64,000 bases of DNA from Ephydatia muelleri (Eukaryota > Porifera > Demospongiae > Spongillida > Spongillidae). Each line of letters starts with the position of its first letter. Positions within the stretch are counted from its first letter, which is position 1. The stretch covers positions 30,692-94,691 of the forward strand of contig JABACO010000124.1 in the NCBI GenBank assembly GCA_013339895.1, read 5' to 3'. The notes under the pieces were generated by a model. The model was given only the letters and a program-made list of their open reading frames with translations. It ran no database searches and was not told the origin of the DNA. Shown piece by piece: positions 43,293-55,979 of the stretch. The translations under genes and the position numbers were made by a program.

Positions 43293-46069
43293 ATGGTGTC
43301 CAGGATTCTTCTTCTCCTATCGCCGTTGATTGTTAGCGGCATATGTCTAAACGTCCAGAGCTACAACACAATATCAGTGGATCCCTCTAGTGGAAGAGAC
43401 GACTCGCGTTGCCTCGACCCCCTCTCTGGGATTCGGTGCGCGACTCTGAGCTACGCCCTGAGGTACGCTAACCACTCCACGCTCTACTTGCTCAGCGCCG
43501 CGGGGGATCACTCGCTCGTTGCGGGCGAACCCAACACCCTCGCTAACATCCGGGACATCACCATAGCGAGCAACGGCACTTCGTCCACGGTGAGATGTGC
43601 ACGAAATGCCGGCTTGTCTTTCGTAAATGTTTCTTCTCTTGCCATCGCAAATGTGGTGTTTTTCGGCTGCGGTACTTCACACAACAGTACTAGCCGAAAC
43701 CTGAGCGACACTGGGAGCTCCTACGCACTGCTAAAGTTTACAGTAGCGCTGTACTTTCAGCTGTGCGATTCTGTCAGCTTGCGTCACGTCACTGTTACTA
43801 ACTCGTTCGGTATGGGCGTCATCATGTACGACACGACGGGAAAAAACCTCATATCAAACTCCGTATTCTCCAACAACGTTGCACAAGACCGCACAACCCC
43901 CGGAGGAGGAGGGGTTTGCATTGAATTCACCTACTCCACTCCGGGGGACTTCTGCGCTCCCTCGTCACCACACCACAATACGGGGTCGATGTACGACTTC
44001 ACGAATTCCACTTTTTCTGGAAACGTGGCAGATGATGGTTCAGTCAACATTCCAACGTTCATCATTCCCTACGCGTGCAACCATGACGCGTTTGGTAAAG
44101 GAGGAGGTCTCGCTTTGTTCTTTAAAGGTAGTGCCTCGGACAATACGGTCAGGCTGTCCAACTGCACATTTCAAAACAATACGGCTGTCTGGGGAGGAGG
44201 ATTGTTTGCCGAATTTCACGATGCGGCGATGGGGAATGTGATTGAAATAGAAAGTACCTTCTCAAACAATTCAGCAGCTGTCGAAGGAGGGGGACTGCGA
44301 GTGGCTTACTACACTCCGGGTGACAATCAGAACATTGGGGCAAATAACTTCACCCTAAGAAGCTCAACTTTTATGAACAATGACGCATTCACGGGAGGAG
44401 CGATCGCAGTGTTACCTTCACTTTTAAGCGCCGAAGACCCTATACCACAGATTTTGGTTTTCAACTGCACCTTCGAAAGTAATGTAGCTGAACTAGGATC
44501 AGCAGTTTATGGCTCCCACATTGCACTCAGTTCTGTTAGTTTGACCACACCGGTTATTGATTTTCAAATGTGCACTTTCACCAATAACCTTTTACATGTG
44601 CAAGAGGATAGAGCAGTCGCAGTGCATTACAGTGGGATAGGAGCTGTGTACCTCAATGGAATAGATGCTAAATTTAATGGCGCCATTTTATTTAAAAACA
44701 ATAGTGGATCAGCTTTGGCAGTGGTGGGCGCATATGTGGACTTCACTTCATCCAATGTATCTTTCTTCAATAACACAGGTGACAAGGGAGGTGCCATATC
44801 TCTGCTGGGTGATGCCTCAATACTCATCAGTAACTACACCAATGCAAGGTTTGAAGGCAACATGGCCAGAAATGGAGGACATGAGTGAATATGTAAAGTT
44901 GTGATAGAGATTTGAGAATTCTGATTTCACCAATAAATTTGTCACCTTTTTAAATGATTTATCATGTTGCAAGACAAGAAATTATTAATTCAAATCAATT
45001 AACTAAAATTAATTTTTCAAATTGAATTCCAAACACGTTCAGTATTCGCTAAAAATCGGACTGATTATAATGTACGTGTATCATGAAAAGAACATTAAGC
45101 ATCCATTAACTAAATTCATTACAATCGAGCATAATTAATTATATTCATAAACGTATGTCATTATGTAATACCTTGCGTCATTTGATGTGTCGTCTGCTCA
45201 CGAGACTTCTGCTCTCAAATAGTACGATACCAGAGATAATATATCTCTGACGATACATTGTGCCAAACCTCCGTTTCTGCAAAGATAAAAATGAGTCTTG
45301 ACGATACAACTACGGTACGCCCACGCTTATGTGGATTGATGCAGCGCAAGTGCGCAAATTAAAAATTCTGCGTGCCAGACTAGTGTATAATAACAACAGG
45401 TCCTGACATGTTTTTGTTGTTGCCGAAACACTATCAAACCTATATCCTACATACCATGCGCAAATTTAGTTGAGCGTTTTATTAGTTCCCTGATACCAAG
45501 TCATTTCGTGCATTTCTCACGCGACACAATAGTGGAACTAATCATGATACTCAGTAACCGATTGAGTATTTTAACACGAGGTGTCGCTACATCAGGCGGG
45601 AATGATGGTGTTCTACAGTTTCGTTCGAGTACGTTTTAAGCCAAAGCGTTCGAAGCTATCAAACAGCACATGGAGAAATTTCTGTTGTATACATGTAGCT
45701 CACGATTATTTCCCCATCTGTATCGTTTTTAATGTGAGGTGCAATTTGGTCATATCAGCAAAAATCCATGGTGGGTCTTAATAATCGTGGGATTCGGGGT
45801 TAAAAACACGAAGTTAAAGCAAGATCCCACAATATGCATTTTACCATACAGCAAACTTGATGTGTAGTATATGATGCGCAGAAAATAGGAAGTCCATAGC
45901 AGTTGTGTAACATGTGTGATTGATTACAAGGAGATGTACATTTATGATTTATAAATATACAAAACAAATTTAGGAAAGCGTTATATCATGCACACATATG
46001 AACAGCTACATGTAAAACCCTGATTCAGAAATAACTGGTTGCTATACATCAGGTTCACAAAAGTACAGT

Positions 46070-46510
46070 GGAAAAGCCCGCTACATGTACATGATTATCT
46101 GTTGGAATGCACCATTTATCACATTCATAGGTCAGTGGATGTTTGAAGGCAAACATTATGAACGCCTGCAGGCAACATCATGCAGAGCTCATTCAAAACA
46201 TCTATAGTACAGGAGTAGCAAGAGAGACAATATATATAGGTCATAAGTGCAGACAACTTATAGACCTTATTCACAGCATGGTCTAGCCGCGGCCAGAGAA
46301 TCAATTCCTGAACTGCTTTCACATTGATCAGCTGAATTAAGTCAGGATGAGGTGGATACATGCATATGGTGCACGTAAAGCCCGCTACATGATTATCTGT
46401 TGGAACGCACCATTTTTTCACACCCATTAAAAGTTCATAGGCCCGTGTATGTTTGAAGGCATGCAAGCATTATGAACTCCTGCAGGCAACATCATGCAGA
46501 GCTCATTCTA
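46070..46510. repeat. Tandem duplication in the 3' region of the transposon
   Basis: 46075-46200 and 46375-46510 share GCCCGCTACATG, GATTATCTGTTGGAA(C/T)GCAC and GGCAACATCATGCAGAGCTC. The same pair occurs in copy 2 (59860-60010 and 60155-60290), so the duplication predates the spread of the family. Confidence 0.75.
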
Positions 46511-47204
46511 AACATTGCAGCTCATTGTAAACAACATTGCAGTATATACATGTACATGTATTCATGGTAACTACATTGGGCATGAGTCTGGATCATCACA
46601 CAGCTACGTGCCAGTATATAGCACTGAATAACACAGTCAGTTCATTGCATATCACTCTATACTATCTATGGATATATGCAGTGTGCTTAGGTATCATAAA
46701 TATGATATCAGTAGTCCAAAACACTGTGTTGATGTGTACACTGTACTAAAAAAGACAGCTATACTTAAAGACATTGCAATAAGTATACCAACCTCTGAAA
46801 TTACTCATGTACAGCGTTATTTCACCTTTCTGTAAACATGTATACTGTGCTGCAGCTGCCTGACCCTGGACGTTGAGTGTTTTTATTTAGGAAGTAAATG
46901 CATACCTCCCCGGCTTAGATTGGGCATGGGGAAATATACAGTATGTTGAAAGGGAGCTTTGTCTAAGGTTATTAGGTTAAGCCTGCCTCCTGTCTGCAAC
47001 TCTCCCCTCTATATACAAATTATCCCCAAACAAGATTATCCCTTTGTCTGGTTCCAGGTATTGTACTACTGTTAATTCCTGGGAAAGCAACCATTCAGTC
47101 CTATTGACAACCTGATTTTGTTTACCCCCCATCACTTCACTTGTGCATTGATCGTACTTTTTAAAACTTATTTTCCTGTCATACATCAATGGCTGCAAAG
47201 TTAG

Positions 47205-47633
47205 TATTTTAAAGTTTCTCGCATCTGAGATCGCATTTCTTGCATTCCTCCTTCATGCCAATATGCTGCAGCATGTTTGGTGTAGTGCCTCTTCTCTCTG
47301 GCATACTGTTGTAGTAACTCCAGCCTGTGCTCAGCCAACATGATTTCTGCAGGAGCATCCCAATGATTACTTGAAAAATAGTTTCGTTTGGAGTCATCTT
47401 TGTGCTTCTCAACACCTACATGAAGTTACTGATGTAGATGATATTAAGAACTTAACAAACTTACCTTGGCAAGAGAATTGTTTCATGTTTCCAAACTGTC
47501 GGATGGCATCAGGAACATGGTACACCATGACATGAAAGTAAGGAGTTACAAATTTCTTTGGTGACCATCACTCTTTATCCGCAGAAAGAGTTGAATCCAT
47601 CTTTTAGCCTGAATGTAAGCTGATTTGGTCACA

Positions 47634-47672
<39 letters not shown>

Positions 47673-49909
47673 ATGTGTTGATGTGTACCTTCAAATGTAT
47701 GTCATCTGCAGCATTTGGGGGAGGTGTTTCACTAGACAACAGGTTGTATAAAACTTCAAAATCCTTTTAAGAATAAAAAAACATTATTCTAGCCTATCGA
47801 GGGAAGTAGTTCACCTTCCATAGCTGAACTACATCATCCAGAAAAGCATTTGGTAAGGGGATATCTTTCATCTTGGAAGGAAGTAGCTAGCATATGGAAA
47901 GGCAGAATTGGAACACATAAATTATAGGGTGTGTTGTACCTTCAAAACCTTCTTTTTGGCTTCCCCAGTTAACGACGTCCATTCAACCTTTCCATCACTC
48001 GATTCAGATTCCCAAATAGTAAATGAGACTCCACAGCTCCTGATGTATGCCACAAGCTGCTGTGTTTGTGGCTCTGACATTTTGATTAAGTTTCTTAACA
48101 TGACATCAAAAATTCTCAGAAATAGGTTGCAGCTCATCAATCATCATGTGGTCCACTGGAATGGCAGTCAGTGGACGATTAACTGACCCTTGGTGTACAG
48201 CAGCAGTTCTGCCATGAGAGGCAAAGGCACGTCTGTGCAGAAATTTAAGAACTGACATATGCTACTTAAGTCAGCTAGGATCATGCATTTTACCTGTTGG
48301 TAACTAGTGTTCTGGCCATAGTTGTGCTGTAATACGATTCAGGCTTTGACACATCCCACCTATATAGTGACATCGGTTGACACCATGTTTAGCCAAATGT
48401 ATTGGTAACTTACCTGCAATCACGGTGCACTGTACATTTGGACATGCATAAATGGAGTTAGCTGCATTAAGGCCCAGCATTGTGAGCATGAACTGTAACA
48501 CATACGAAACATAAATGTGCATGCCTGTAATACCATTACATCACAAACCTTCATGTCAGAAAAAAAAAAAGTTCAATATTGTAGCTCACGCCATTGACAG
48601 CAACAAATCCTAGCTGCTGAAGACCATCAATTTCTTGAAAAGTTGCAGCGAAAGCTGTGGAAATGGTGTCATAATCTTCAGCCCCTTTTACAACTGCGAT
48701 GGTATGGTTGCCTAGATAAAACAGTCACTGAGTCTCAGGCTGAGTCACAGGTACGTTAAGATTTATACCTATTCCAGACAGATAGCGACCAACTGGCATC
48801 AGAATGGCGTACGAAAGCAAACAAAGCTTGACGTCCGTGAAAACTTTGCTCCGTCACCAGATATCCTAACTTAATTTTCTGGTTAGGTTGAAAACTTGTA
48901 GCATCTTGAGCGATCTGTTGCATACAGGCAAGTATTAGAATACATGTACATAACACATTCATGCTTACCATGGTGGATAATGTTCGCACAATGACCGTTC
49001 GAAAGAGCGATAGGCACCTTCATGTCCCGGGATGCGTGTTAGTTGCATCGTGTGGTTGAGATCCGTACGAGCTTTTTAAACTGCACGAGATCTCGGTAAC
49101 TCGCTAAAAAGCATTGCAAGTTCGTGGTAGAAGGCATCACTTACTCCATACCTATCTAAAATGTATAGAACTCGCAAATCCACAGTGTCCTCGTTCTCGG
49201 AGGCCGCATCATCTGAGAAAGGTATGTGGAACGTCTTGCCAGAAGTGGTGTGGACTTTCAGCGACTCTGCAACAAGCCCATAAGTAGACAAAAATTCCAA
49301 CGCCTTGTTTGCATGTTCAGACACCTCTTGGATTTTTCTTCGTGCATGCCGGTTGCTGACTGCATCAATCTTACCTCCTGGGTTGTTCTGTGAGTCCTGG
49401 GCTTCACTCAACGCATCTTTTAGGTCCTGCACTTCTTCTTGTAAGCCTTCAATGAATGCATCCGCTTCTTCATTCAAATAGGTAACTTCGTTTAGCTCGC
49501 TTTGTAAATCCGCGGCAGAAATCGTTTCACCATTCAGGATAGTTATCGTGGTGGAACGAAGTAGCGCATTCTTTCTATTCACGCCTCTTGCAGCTCTTAC
49601 TTTTGAAACCACGCCAAGTGATTTACGGTAAAGTATATCCTCTAAGCGCGCTGCTTCTGGATTCAGCGTAATTGCTTCGTCCACGATGTGCTCGTTTGCT
49701 AGTGCTACGAAGCTTGTATTCTTCTCTCGATTATTTGCCCAGTCGCCCAATACACGATTGGGTATGGACAGACAGCAGACACCATCAGGGTCGACGGATC
49801 CTTCAATTGCTACCACCAATGTTTCCAAAGGTGGAAGCACATCATTCAATGGTATATACCGTCTTTTGCTGGCGGCAACTGGTCCTTCTCCGTGATTCGT
49901 TGATTCCAT
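47205..49909 (-). CDS. Spliced gene of the unnamed transposon family (probable transposase)
   Basis: About nine exons can be followed on the minus strand. Exon 1 (49909-49076) contains coiled-coil (ADAFIEGLQEEVQDLKD), GLVAESLKVHTTSGKTFHIP and ILDRYGVSDAFYHELAML. Next come LGYLVTEQSF (about 48850), HTIAVVKGAEDYDTI (about 48690), GLQQLGFVAVNGVSYNIELF (about 48620), MKFMLTMLGLNAANSIYAC (about 48460), LVAYIRSCGVSFTIWESESS (about 48030), KFVTPYFHVMVYHVPDAIRQ (about 47530) and the last exon 47413-47205 (GVEKHKDDSKRNYFSSNHWD, stop TAA). This motif order matches an abundant uncharacterised protein type in cnidarians and sponges. I know no superfamily name for it. The Asp/Cys block suggests an RNase H-fold nuclease (inference). 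At least one single-base frame change (near 47560, judged against copy 2) makes this copy doubtful. Confidence 0.6.
47638..47671. repeat. (GT)n microsatellite
   Basis: About 17 GT units within an intron-like gap of the transposon gene. Confidence 0.85.
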
Positions 49910-52900
49910 TTTAAGAAGCAAAAAACTGAATAAGCACTATCTGAACCTGCGGCAGCAGGGTCAATATAGGATTGATTGATGATTGATGAATATCATTAAA
50001 AAACTTCACTCGCGTCTGGAGGGACAACGGAGAAACGGATCGCGTATAATATATCAATTCCGCAACGGCAGTGTATGCGTATATATTATCGTTTAATTCA
50101 ATGCTGCATTGTCACACCACCACCACCACACCACGACCATGCAGAGTTAGGACGCTATCCAGATATCATTTGTAAAAAAGACGTGTTTGCGTGGCATACT
50201 GGTCTGCGTACGCGAATACCAGCATATGTGTCCGCATACAGCTATGTACGTATGCAGGTATGGCATAGCTCTGTATACCCATGGGCGTACGCAGCCTTCA
50301 GGAAGAGGGTCGAATTTGGTTCACATGTATCATACGGCAAGGGCGGACACAGGAGAGGGGTTTACAGGTCAGACCCGCGATACGAAAAGCGGAGGTGGGG
50401 GGGGGGGGAGGGGGGCTGTACGCTTCAGACCCTTTATCCACCCCTGTACGGTATACTTACTCAATGGTGAAGGTGATCTCGCTTTGGGGAGTGGAACCGT
50501 CAACCCCCCCCCCCCCCCCCCCCCCCACCCCCCTCTGCGTAGAATACGGGCACGTTGTCACGCAGTGGTACGTCCTGCTATTTTTGATAATGTGTGCGTA
50601 CGGCCTTGCAGTTTACAATGTTAAATAAGTCCAAAGCCAGGCAGCTCTAGCTCTATGGCAGCTACTCATAATACATTGTACATTGAAAACGTGACGTATT
50701 ATTCATGAATAATTCATCATATATTGCCCTAGATTTTGAAGTAGGGTACACTAAAGTGACATTCTAATCTTGTGTGTAGGTCTCAAAAATATACGACTTG
50801 ATCTGAAGGTTATCTCAATAGTTCAGCCTTCATATTCCATCCGGTAGACTTGAAGTTTCTGTCAGAGTAATTGGAAATAAATAAACAAGCAAACAATGGC
50901 ATGTTCCATGTACAAAGTCTGTAATAAACACAAACTGCGTTTCTAATTTGTACTGAACACATTTTAACGGAGATCAGAATGGGAAAAAGATAGTCTATTA
51001 TTATTACTACCATAATCTGCCTGGTAGACTTAAGATTTAGCTTCCGTACAAGAACCATGCCTGTTAGTAGACATTTCTCCCATTCACTTCCCGTTCAATA
51101 AATTTTATACGCGTGACGCGGGTATTCAATTATTCATGTCCGGGATTGCTGGACATGATAAGTGTCAACTTATGGAGGAGCTATATACAATTCATATATT
51201 GAAGAGAGAATCTTTTTCCTCATACTCAAATTGCTTCATTCGATACAATCCATTTTTTGTACCGCCAGACCAGTGGACAGCACATTTTATATTCCGAAAC
51301 AACACTGCGAGTATTAGTGGAAACTCAATCTACTCGACATCCATACTTCCTTGCTCTCTGTTCACAGCTACTCCGAATGAGAGTAAACTGTGTTTTGTCG
51401 AAATCTCACATTCTGGAATTATGATGATAACTGCACAGATGAAATAGGAACTGGATTTGGAAAATTATCAGCTGGTAAAGCAGTAACATTTCCTGGAATG
51501 AAATACAAATTGCCAATCAATATAACTGATGAGTTGGGACATGATATTCTTAGACATACAGCATACACAACTACCATCAGGCAAGATCCTCAACCAGTAG
51601 CAACAGTCGACCCTGGATTTTATGTTGCAGTAGATGGAGTTATTCAGTTAAATGGAAATGGAAGTGCAAATCAAACAATTATTCTGACCCTGGAGGGAAC
51701 TGGCAACGGAATGTGGCACAGTGAGATCACAGTGCAGCTCCTTCCATGCCCTCCTGGGCTATCACAGGACACAAATGATCAGAATGCCACCTGCAAATGT
51801 GATCCCAGTAAGTCATTTAATTCCATCGAGTTTTGCTTAGGTGGAACTTCTGCTGAGGTTGCTGCCCTTATAAAAGTTGGATACTGGATAGGGTTTGCTC
51901 CTGAACTCGGCAGGGCTGAACTAGTTGTGGCTACATGCCCTCAAGGCTTCTGCCAAAAAGGTACTTCTGACAATGCATCTGTCTTCCAATTATTAGAAAC
52001 GTACATCAATCTCCCAATGAGTGCTACAGAATTGGATAGTGTCATTTGTGCTCCAAATAGATCGGGTATCTTGTGTGGTAAGTGTTTTGCATCGTATGCA
52101 CCATCGATAAATGACGACGCCTATTCGTGTGCACCCTGTGATTCATCTCAGTTAGTTGGTAATGTCTTTAAATACGTAGGGTCAGTGTACATTCCATTGT
52201 ACTGTTCTTCCTTTTCATTATTCGATTCAACATTAACTCACCACTGGTCCAGCAATGCCTTCATCCTGTTCAGTCAAGCTATTGTTTCTCCTCGTTTGGT
52301 CTCACCCAACTCACTAGACATAGTGATGCCTATGAGGGCACGAATGTACTCTTTATAAAATTTGCTCCCTCATATATCGTATATTCAATTTAGATTTCTT
52401 TGCTTACCTTTTGGACCCATTCTGTATTGGAACCGGCTCAGCACACTTGATGTCATTGAACTGAACTAACGTGGTGGCCATCATGCCATGTGTGATGATT
52501 CTTATTGTGATGGCATGTTACCAGGTGACGAAGTTGACGTGCATTGTCAAGATCTATAGCTGCAAACCTAGACATGAAAATCCAGGAATTCTAAAGTTGT
52601 CATGCACCAAGGCCATTAGTTTTTCACCTATTCTGACCTTTGCAGCATTTCTACTGCTGTCATACAACAAGGTCAGCATAACAGCTTCTAAAGTCCCTAG
52701 AGACGTGAGCTTTAGGAACGCAAGTGGTTTAGACATTGGGGTGACAAGGTCCCTACTATGCTGCTCGTACGATTCAGGTTATTGGAGGTACGCTTTGCCT
52801 TCCTCCTTCATCACAGTGCTAATCATCGTACTTCCCATCATACTGCTTGGATTCCCTGTACGTCTGTTTGAAAAAGTGCATCAGTCGAGTGCCAGCAATA

Positions 52901-53763
52901 ATGAAGCACTACCCCCCGCTGACAAGGTAAATATTTTCCTCGATGCATTTCAAGGATGCTTCCTGGACAAACAGGCGTTATTTTGGCAAGTGCATATTTC
53001 TTCTTTCGCCTTATTGTTGATGTTTTTTTTTGTATTCCTCCCAAGTGTGAGTTTACAGTTCACATGTCAGCAATTTCTTTGCATTGCAATGGTTGCTTTG
53101 ATTGTCTTTCTGCAACCTTACAAAGTGGTTGCAAATAACTTTATTGACATCCTTATCTTTCTAACCTTGCTTTCATAAGTATCCTCAATGGATATATCAT
53201 GCAGTACAGTAGTGACCTCGATCAAAGGGAAAACCATCAATGCTTTACTGGTTATCTTCAGTATTCTAATCAGCCTGCCTTTGATTTACATGGTAGCATA
53301 CCTAATATGGCACTTCTTGGTTGAACCAAAGAAAGACAAGATAGTAAGCATGCTGCTCTCGCCTGTGCAGAAGTACTGGAACGTCAAAGCTCCAGTGGAA
53401 AACAATACGGTCGTAGCTCTTCAAAGGGTAAATCTTGATAACCAAGGAAACAATGTATCCGTGTATGCAATCACTTCCGCAGCAGACGATGTTGATGCAT
53501 ATGAGCCAGAATGCGTGAACAAGTTGCAAATGCGGCTAGTTTATTTTGTCACTACATAGCCACGTTCATTCTGAAGTAGGTAAACCATACATTCAAGGAG
53601 TTTTTTTTTAATCATGCAAGGTACGTAATTGAGTTCTTGTAATCTAATAATGTTGATTTTTTGTAAGAGGTATTGCTCCATGCACATGTGTATAATACGC
53701 AGCACATACTAAGCCCCATGTCTATCGAATGAAGTTTTTTAATTGCGGACTCGTTGCATATTC

Positions 53764-54552
53764 CAGGCCCGTAGCCAGGTCGGGAAAAGGGGGGGTTCGA
53801 AATAATAATGTGGACCTTAAAGTGGGCGTGGATCACCAAAAGGGGGTGGGTGCGGGAGGGGGATGTGCCCCCTCCTTCGCGAAGCGCGGAAGCTTTTGAA
53901 AACATTGATTTGCAACTGAATGCAAACCAATTTGCAGACAGTACACTCATACCGCTTTATAACTCTTCATTGTAATTTAGTAAATATAATTGCCAATGTA
54001 CATGTAAGCGCTCATGCATAACTATATTCATAATCCATTTCGGTCGACATTTAGCCCCTTCTATGAAGAGACCGACAATACTTCTGATCCAATGAGTCAT
54101 ATTAATACATGCATGAAACCCATATAGGCTAGCTAGTATATTATACACACTGCAATGCATGCACAGGTGTACATGTATAGTGCATGACAGAGCTAGTGTT
54201 CGATTTCAAGGGCGTATGATAGAGTCAAGTTCTAGTTCAAGTGCTAGGAGCTACCCCGGCATTTTCGATCGGCGCACGCGCGCGAGTATTGAGTATGAAT
54301 TAACAATTACAGTGTAAATTAATAATTAATTTTCATTTTATCATAACTAGAACTAAACATGAATCAAGACCATATATTAAATGCCGGAAGACCAGGACTG
54401 GATTGGCCTAGCCGCCCAGGAATCGCTAATCGCCTTATAGAGTGGCCGGGACCTTTACCGTACTTCCACATAATTGGACCTTTTCCCCCTGAGAGGGGGT
54501 TCGTTCGAACCCCCCGAACAAGCCCCCCCCCCCCCCCCCGGCTACGGGCCTG
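53764..54552. mobile_element. 789-bp non-autonomous DNA transposon, 5-bp target duplication proven by the empty site
   Basis: Ends CAGGCCCGTAGCCAGG and the inverted CGGCTACGGGCCTG, with G and C tracts just inside. It is flanked by TATTC at 53759-53763 and 54553-54557. Unit B has a single GCATATTCATTAC at the same place, so the 5-bp duplication is certain. The same end style (CAG...CTG, G/C tracts, 5 bp) as 4506-5437 suggests one superfamily, probably a hAT subgroup. No transposase inside. Confidence 0.85.
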
Positions 54553-54866
54553 TATTCATTACATGTCGTTCTTGACGTTGCGTCATTCGCTAGAGAGGAC
54601 CTCTAATATCTATGCTTTAGTCTATAATTATTTATACTATCAGGGAAGTCCCTATCAAAATGACAACTAATTAACAATTTAGCACGCGATTTCTGCTTTG
54701 TTGGCGAGTGGATGAATTGGCAGCACCTGTCTGTAGCGATAGAACGAGCTCGTTTGTTACGGCTTCTGACCAAAATGTCGCGTGTGCAAGCTCGTGCTCT
54801 CATTTGGAACGATGGAAATTCTACGCCCTGTAATTTTGAAAGGACTGAGTTTGCTGATATCCCATG

Positions 54867-55674
54867 CATTGCAACTAAATGGTGTCAGTTTCGTAGATGA
54901 AAGACAGTTGAATTATTTCAGCAGACGGACCTCGCGAGTTTGTAAAGATTCCAGCCCTCAAGCACTTGGATGGGCCAAAGCATAAAACACAACTGATTTT
55001 TAAAGTGATATAGTAATGACGCGTGGTCTAGAAGCAGGTTTCATAATTCCAGGCCAATTACAACGAATGGAAGGGCCCGTGGGTGAATAAGGTTAAAAAG
55101 CGATACTTATGACATGTGTATGCGTTTCGTTTCTCTCCGAGGGTTAAGGTGTCGACTGCATGCCTGCGCGCGTTCAAATTGATACTGATATGAAGACGCC
55201 TGTCAGTGTGGCAGATTCCTGGGCGCAATGTATGCATAGACATGAAAAAAAAAAAATGAAAAAAAAACTTTCCTTTGGGGGTGACATGGCAATGCACACA
55301 GTTGCATATGCTTGACTCAGTGCAGTGAATGCTAACTTACATGCAGCATAGTGGACCAGCTAAACCCCCTATTCACCAAGGGGGCTGCCTGTGTGTGTAT
55401 GGTGCCCCACTGAAATAACATGCATGATCTTCCATTCCGCAGTAGCTATACATTTGGATGGAGAGTGTCGCCGTCTATGGAAAGGATTAACTTTTGCCAT
55501 GGTGTATAGATATGTTTCGCGCACTATTATGGTTTATTGTATCTATATATCTTTGTGTCACGATTGAAGAATGGAAACGCACCACTATTAAAAATGTACT
55601 CCCGAATTTGCTGTACTGTAAGTCATATCAGTAACACTTGAAATAAAGTATTATCATCTGCGGCTGGACTAGAT
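54867..55674. other. Unique intergenic DNA, no feature recognised
   Basis: Starts where homology with unit B ends. Contains poly-A runs near 55245 and no credible frame or RNA. Confidence 0.5.
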
Positions 55675-55858
55675 CCTTTGCTCCTGCTCCTGGTTTTAGG
55701 TAGCAACTCCTGCTCCTGCTCCTGGTTTTAAGCGACTCCTGCTCCTGGTTTTAGGTAGCAACTTCTGCTCCTGCTCCTGCTCCTGGTTTTAGGTAGCGCC
55801 TCCTGCTCCTGCTCCTGGTTTTAGGTAGCAACTCCTGCTCCTGCTCCTGGTTTTAGCT
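55675..55858. repeat. Minisatellite of CTCCTGCTCCTGGTTTTAGG units
   Basis: About six units of 24-36 bp, each a variable number of CTCCTG hexamers followed by GTTTTAGGTAGCAA. An internally nested repeat (hexamers within a longer unit). Confidence 0.9.
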
Positions 55859-55979
55859 ACACCCTCCATATGCCCAGCCAACGGGATTTCGTGAGCCACC
55901 GTCATAACCGTTCTCCACACTGTAACCGGTCACACCAATTGCTCAATCGCTAGGCCTCCGGTTGCCAATGTCGATATAG

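Larger units (their letters stand above)
44862..51157 (-). mobile_element. 6.3 kb DNA transposon of an unnamed family (copy 1), inside gene C
   Basis: It is bounded by gene C sequence on both sides. Imperfect inverted ends: GGCCAGAAATGGAGGACATG at the left and GTCCAGCAATCCCGGACATG read inwards from the right. No clear target duplication. The left 2 kb are non-coding and shared with copy 2 (58677-60400). A spliced gene on the minus strand fills 49909-47205. The right 1.2 kb contains C and G tracts (50400-50535) and no recognised gene. Confidence 0.75.
43293..53559 (+). pseudogene. Gene C: paralogue of A and B, inactivated
   Basis: 43293-44861 is an open N-terminal half (520 codons of gene sequence: signal peptide VSRILLLLSPLIVSGICLN, beta-helix with GGA/FxNN motifs) ending inside the sequence for RFEGN. 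A 6.3 kb transposon follows. The gene resumes at about 51158 (STYGGAIYNSYI) and continues to 53559 with the Cys-rich, membrane and tail regions in order. In the second half the frame shifts repeatedly (open pieces 51136-51447, 51390-52358, 52471-53178 and 53188-53559), at least six small indels in all. The first half has none, which suggests that the second half lost constraint after separation from the promoter while the first half stayed under selection, was gene-converted, or by chance. It is otherwise closest to gene B. Confidence 0.85.
31751..54866 (+). repeat. Duplicated unit C (about 23 kb, inflated by insertions)
   Basis: Same order as unit B, but interrupted by a LINE (31845-39573) carrying a Ginger element, a 2265-bp insertion (40786-43050), a 6.3 kb transposon inside gene C (44862-51157) and a 789-bp element (53764-54552). 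Taking these out leaves about 6 kb, the size of unit B. Confidence 0.85.

Noticed and set aside
50075-50628. Overlapping frames of 115-145 codons on +
   Set aside because: Driven by G and C homopolymer tracts giving Gly/Pro runs; no known motif.
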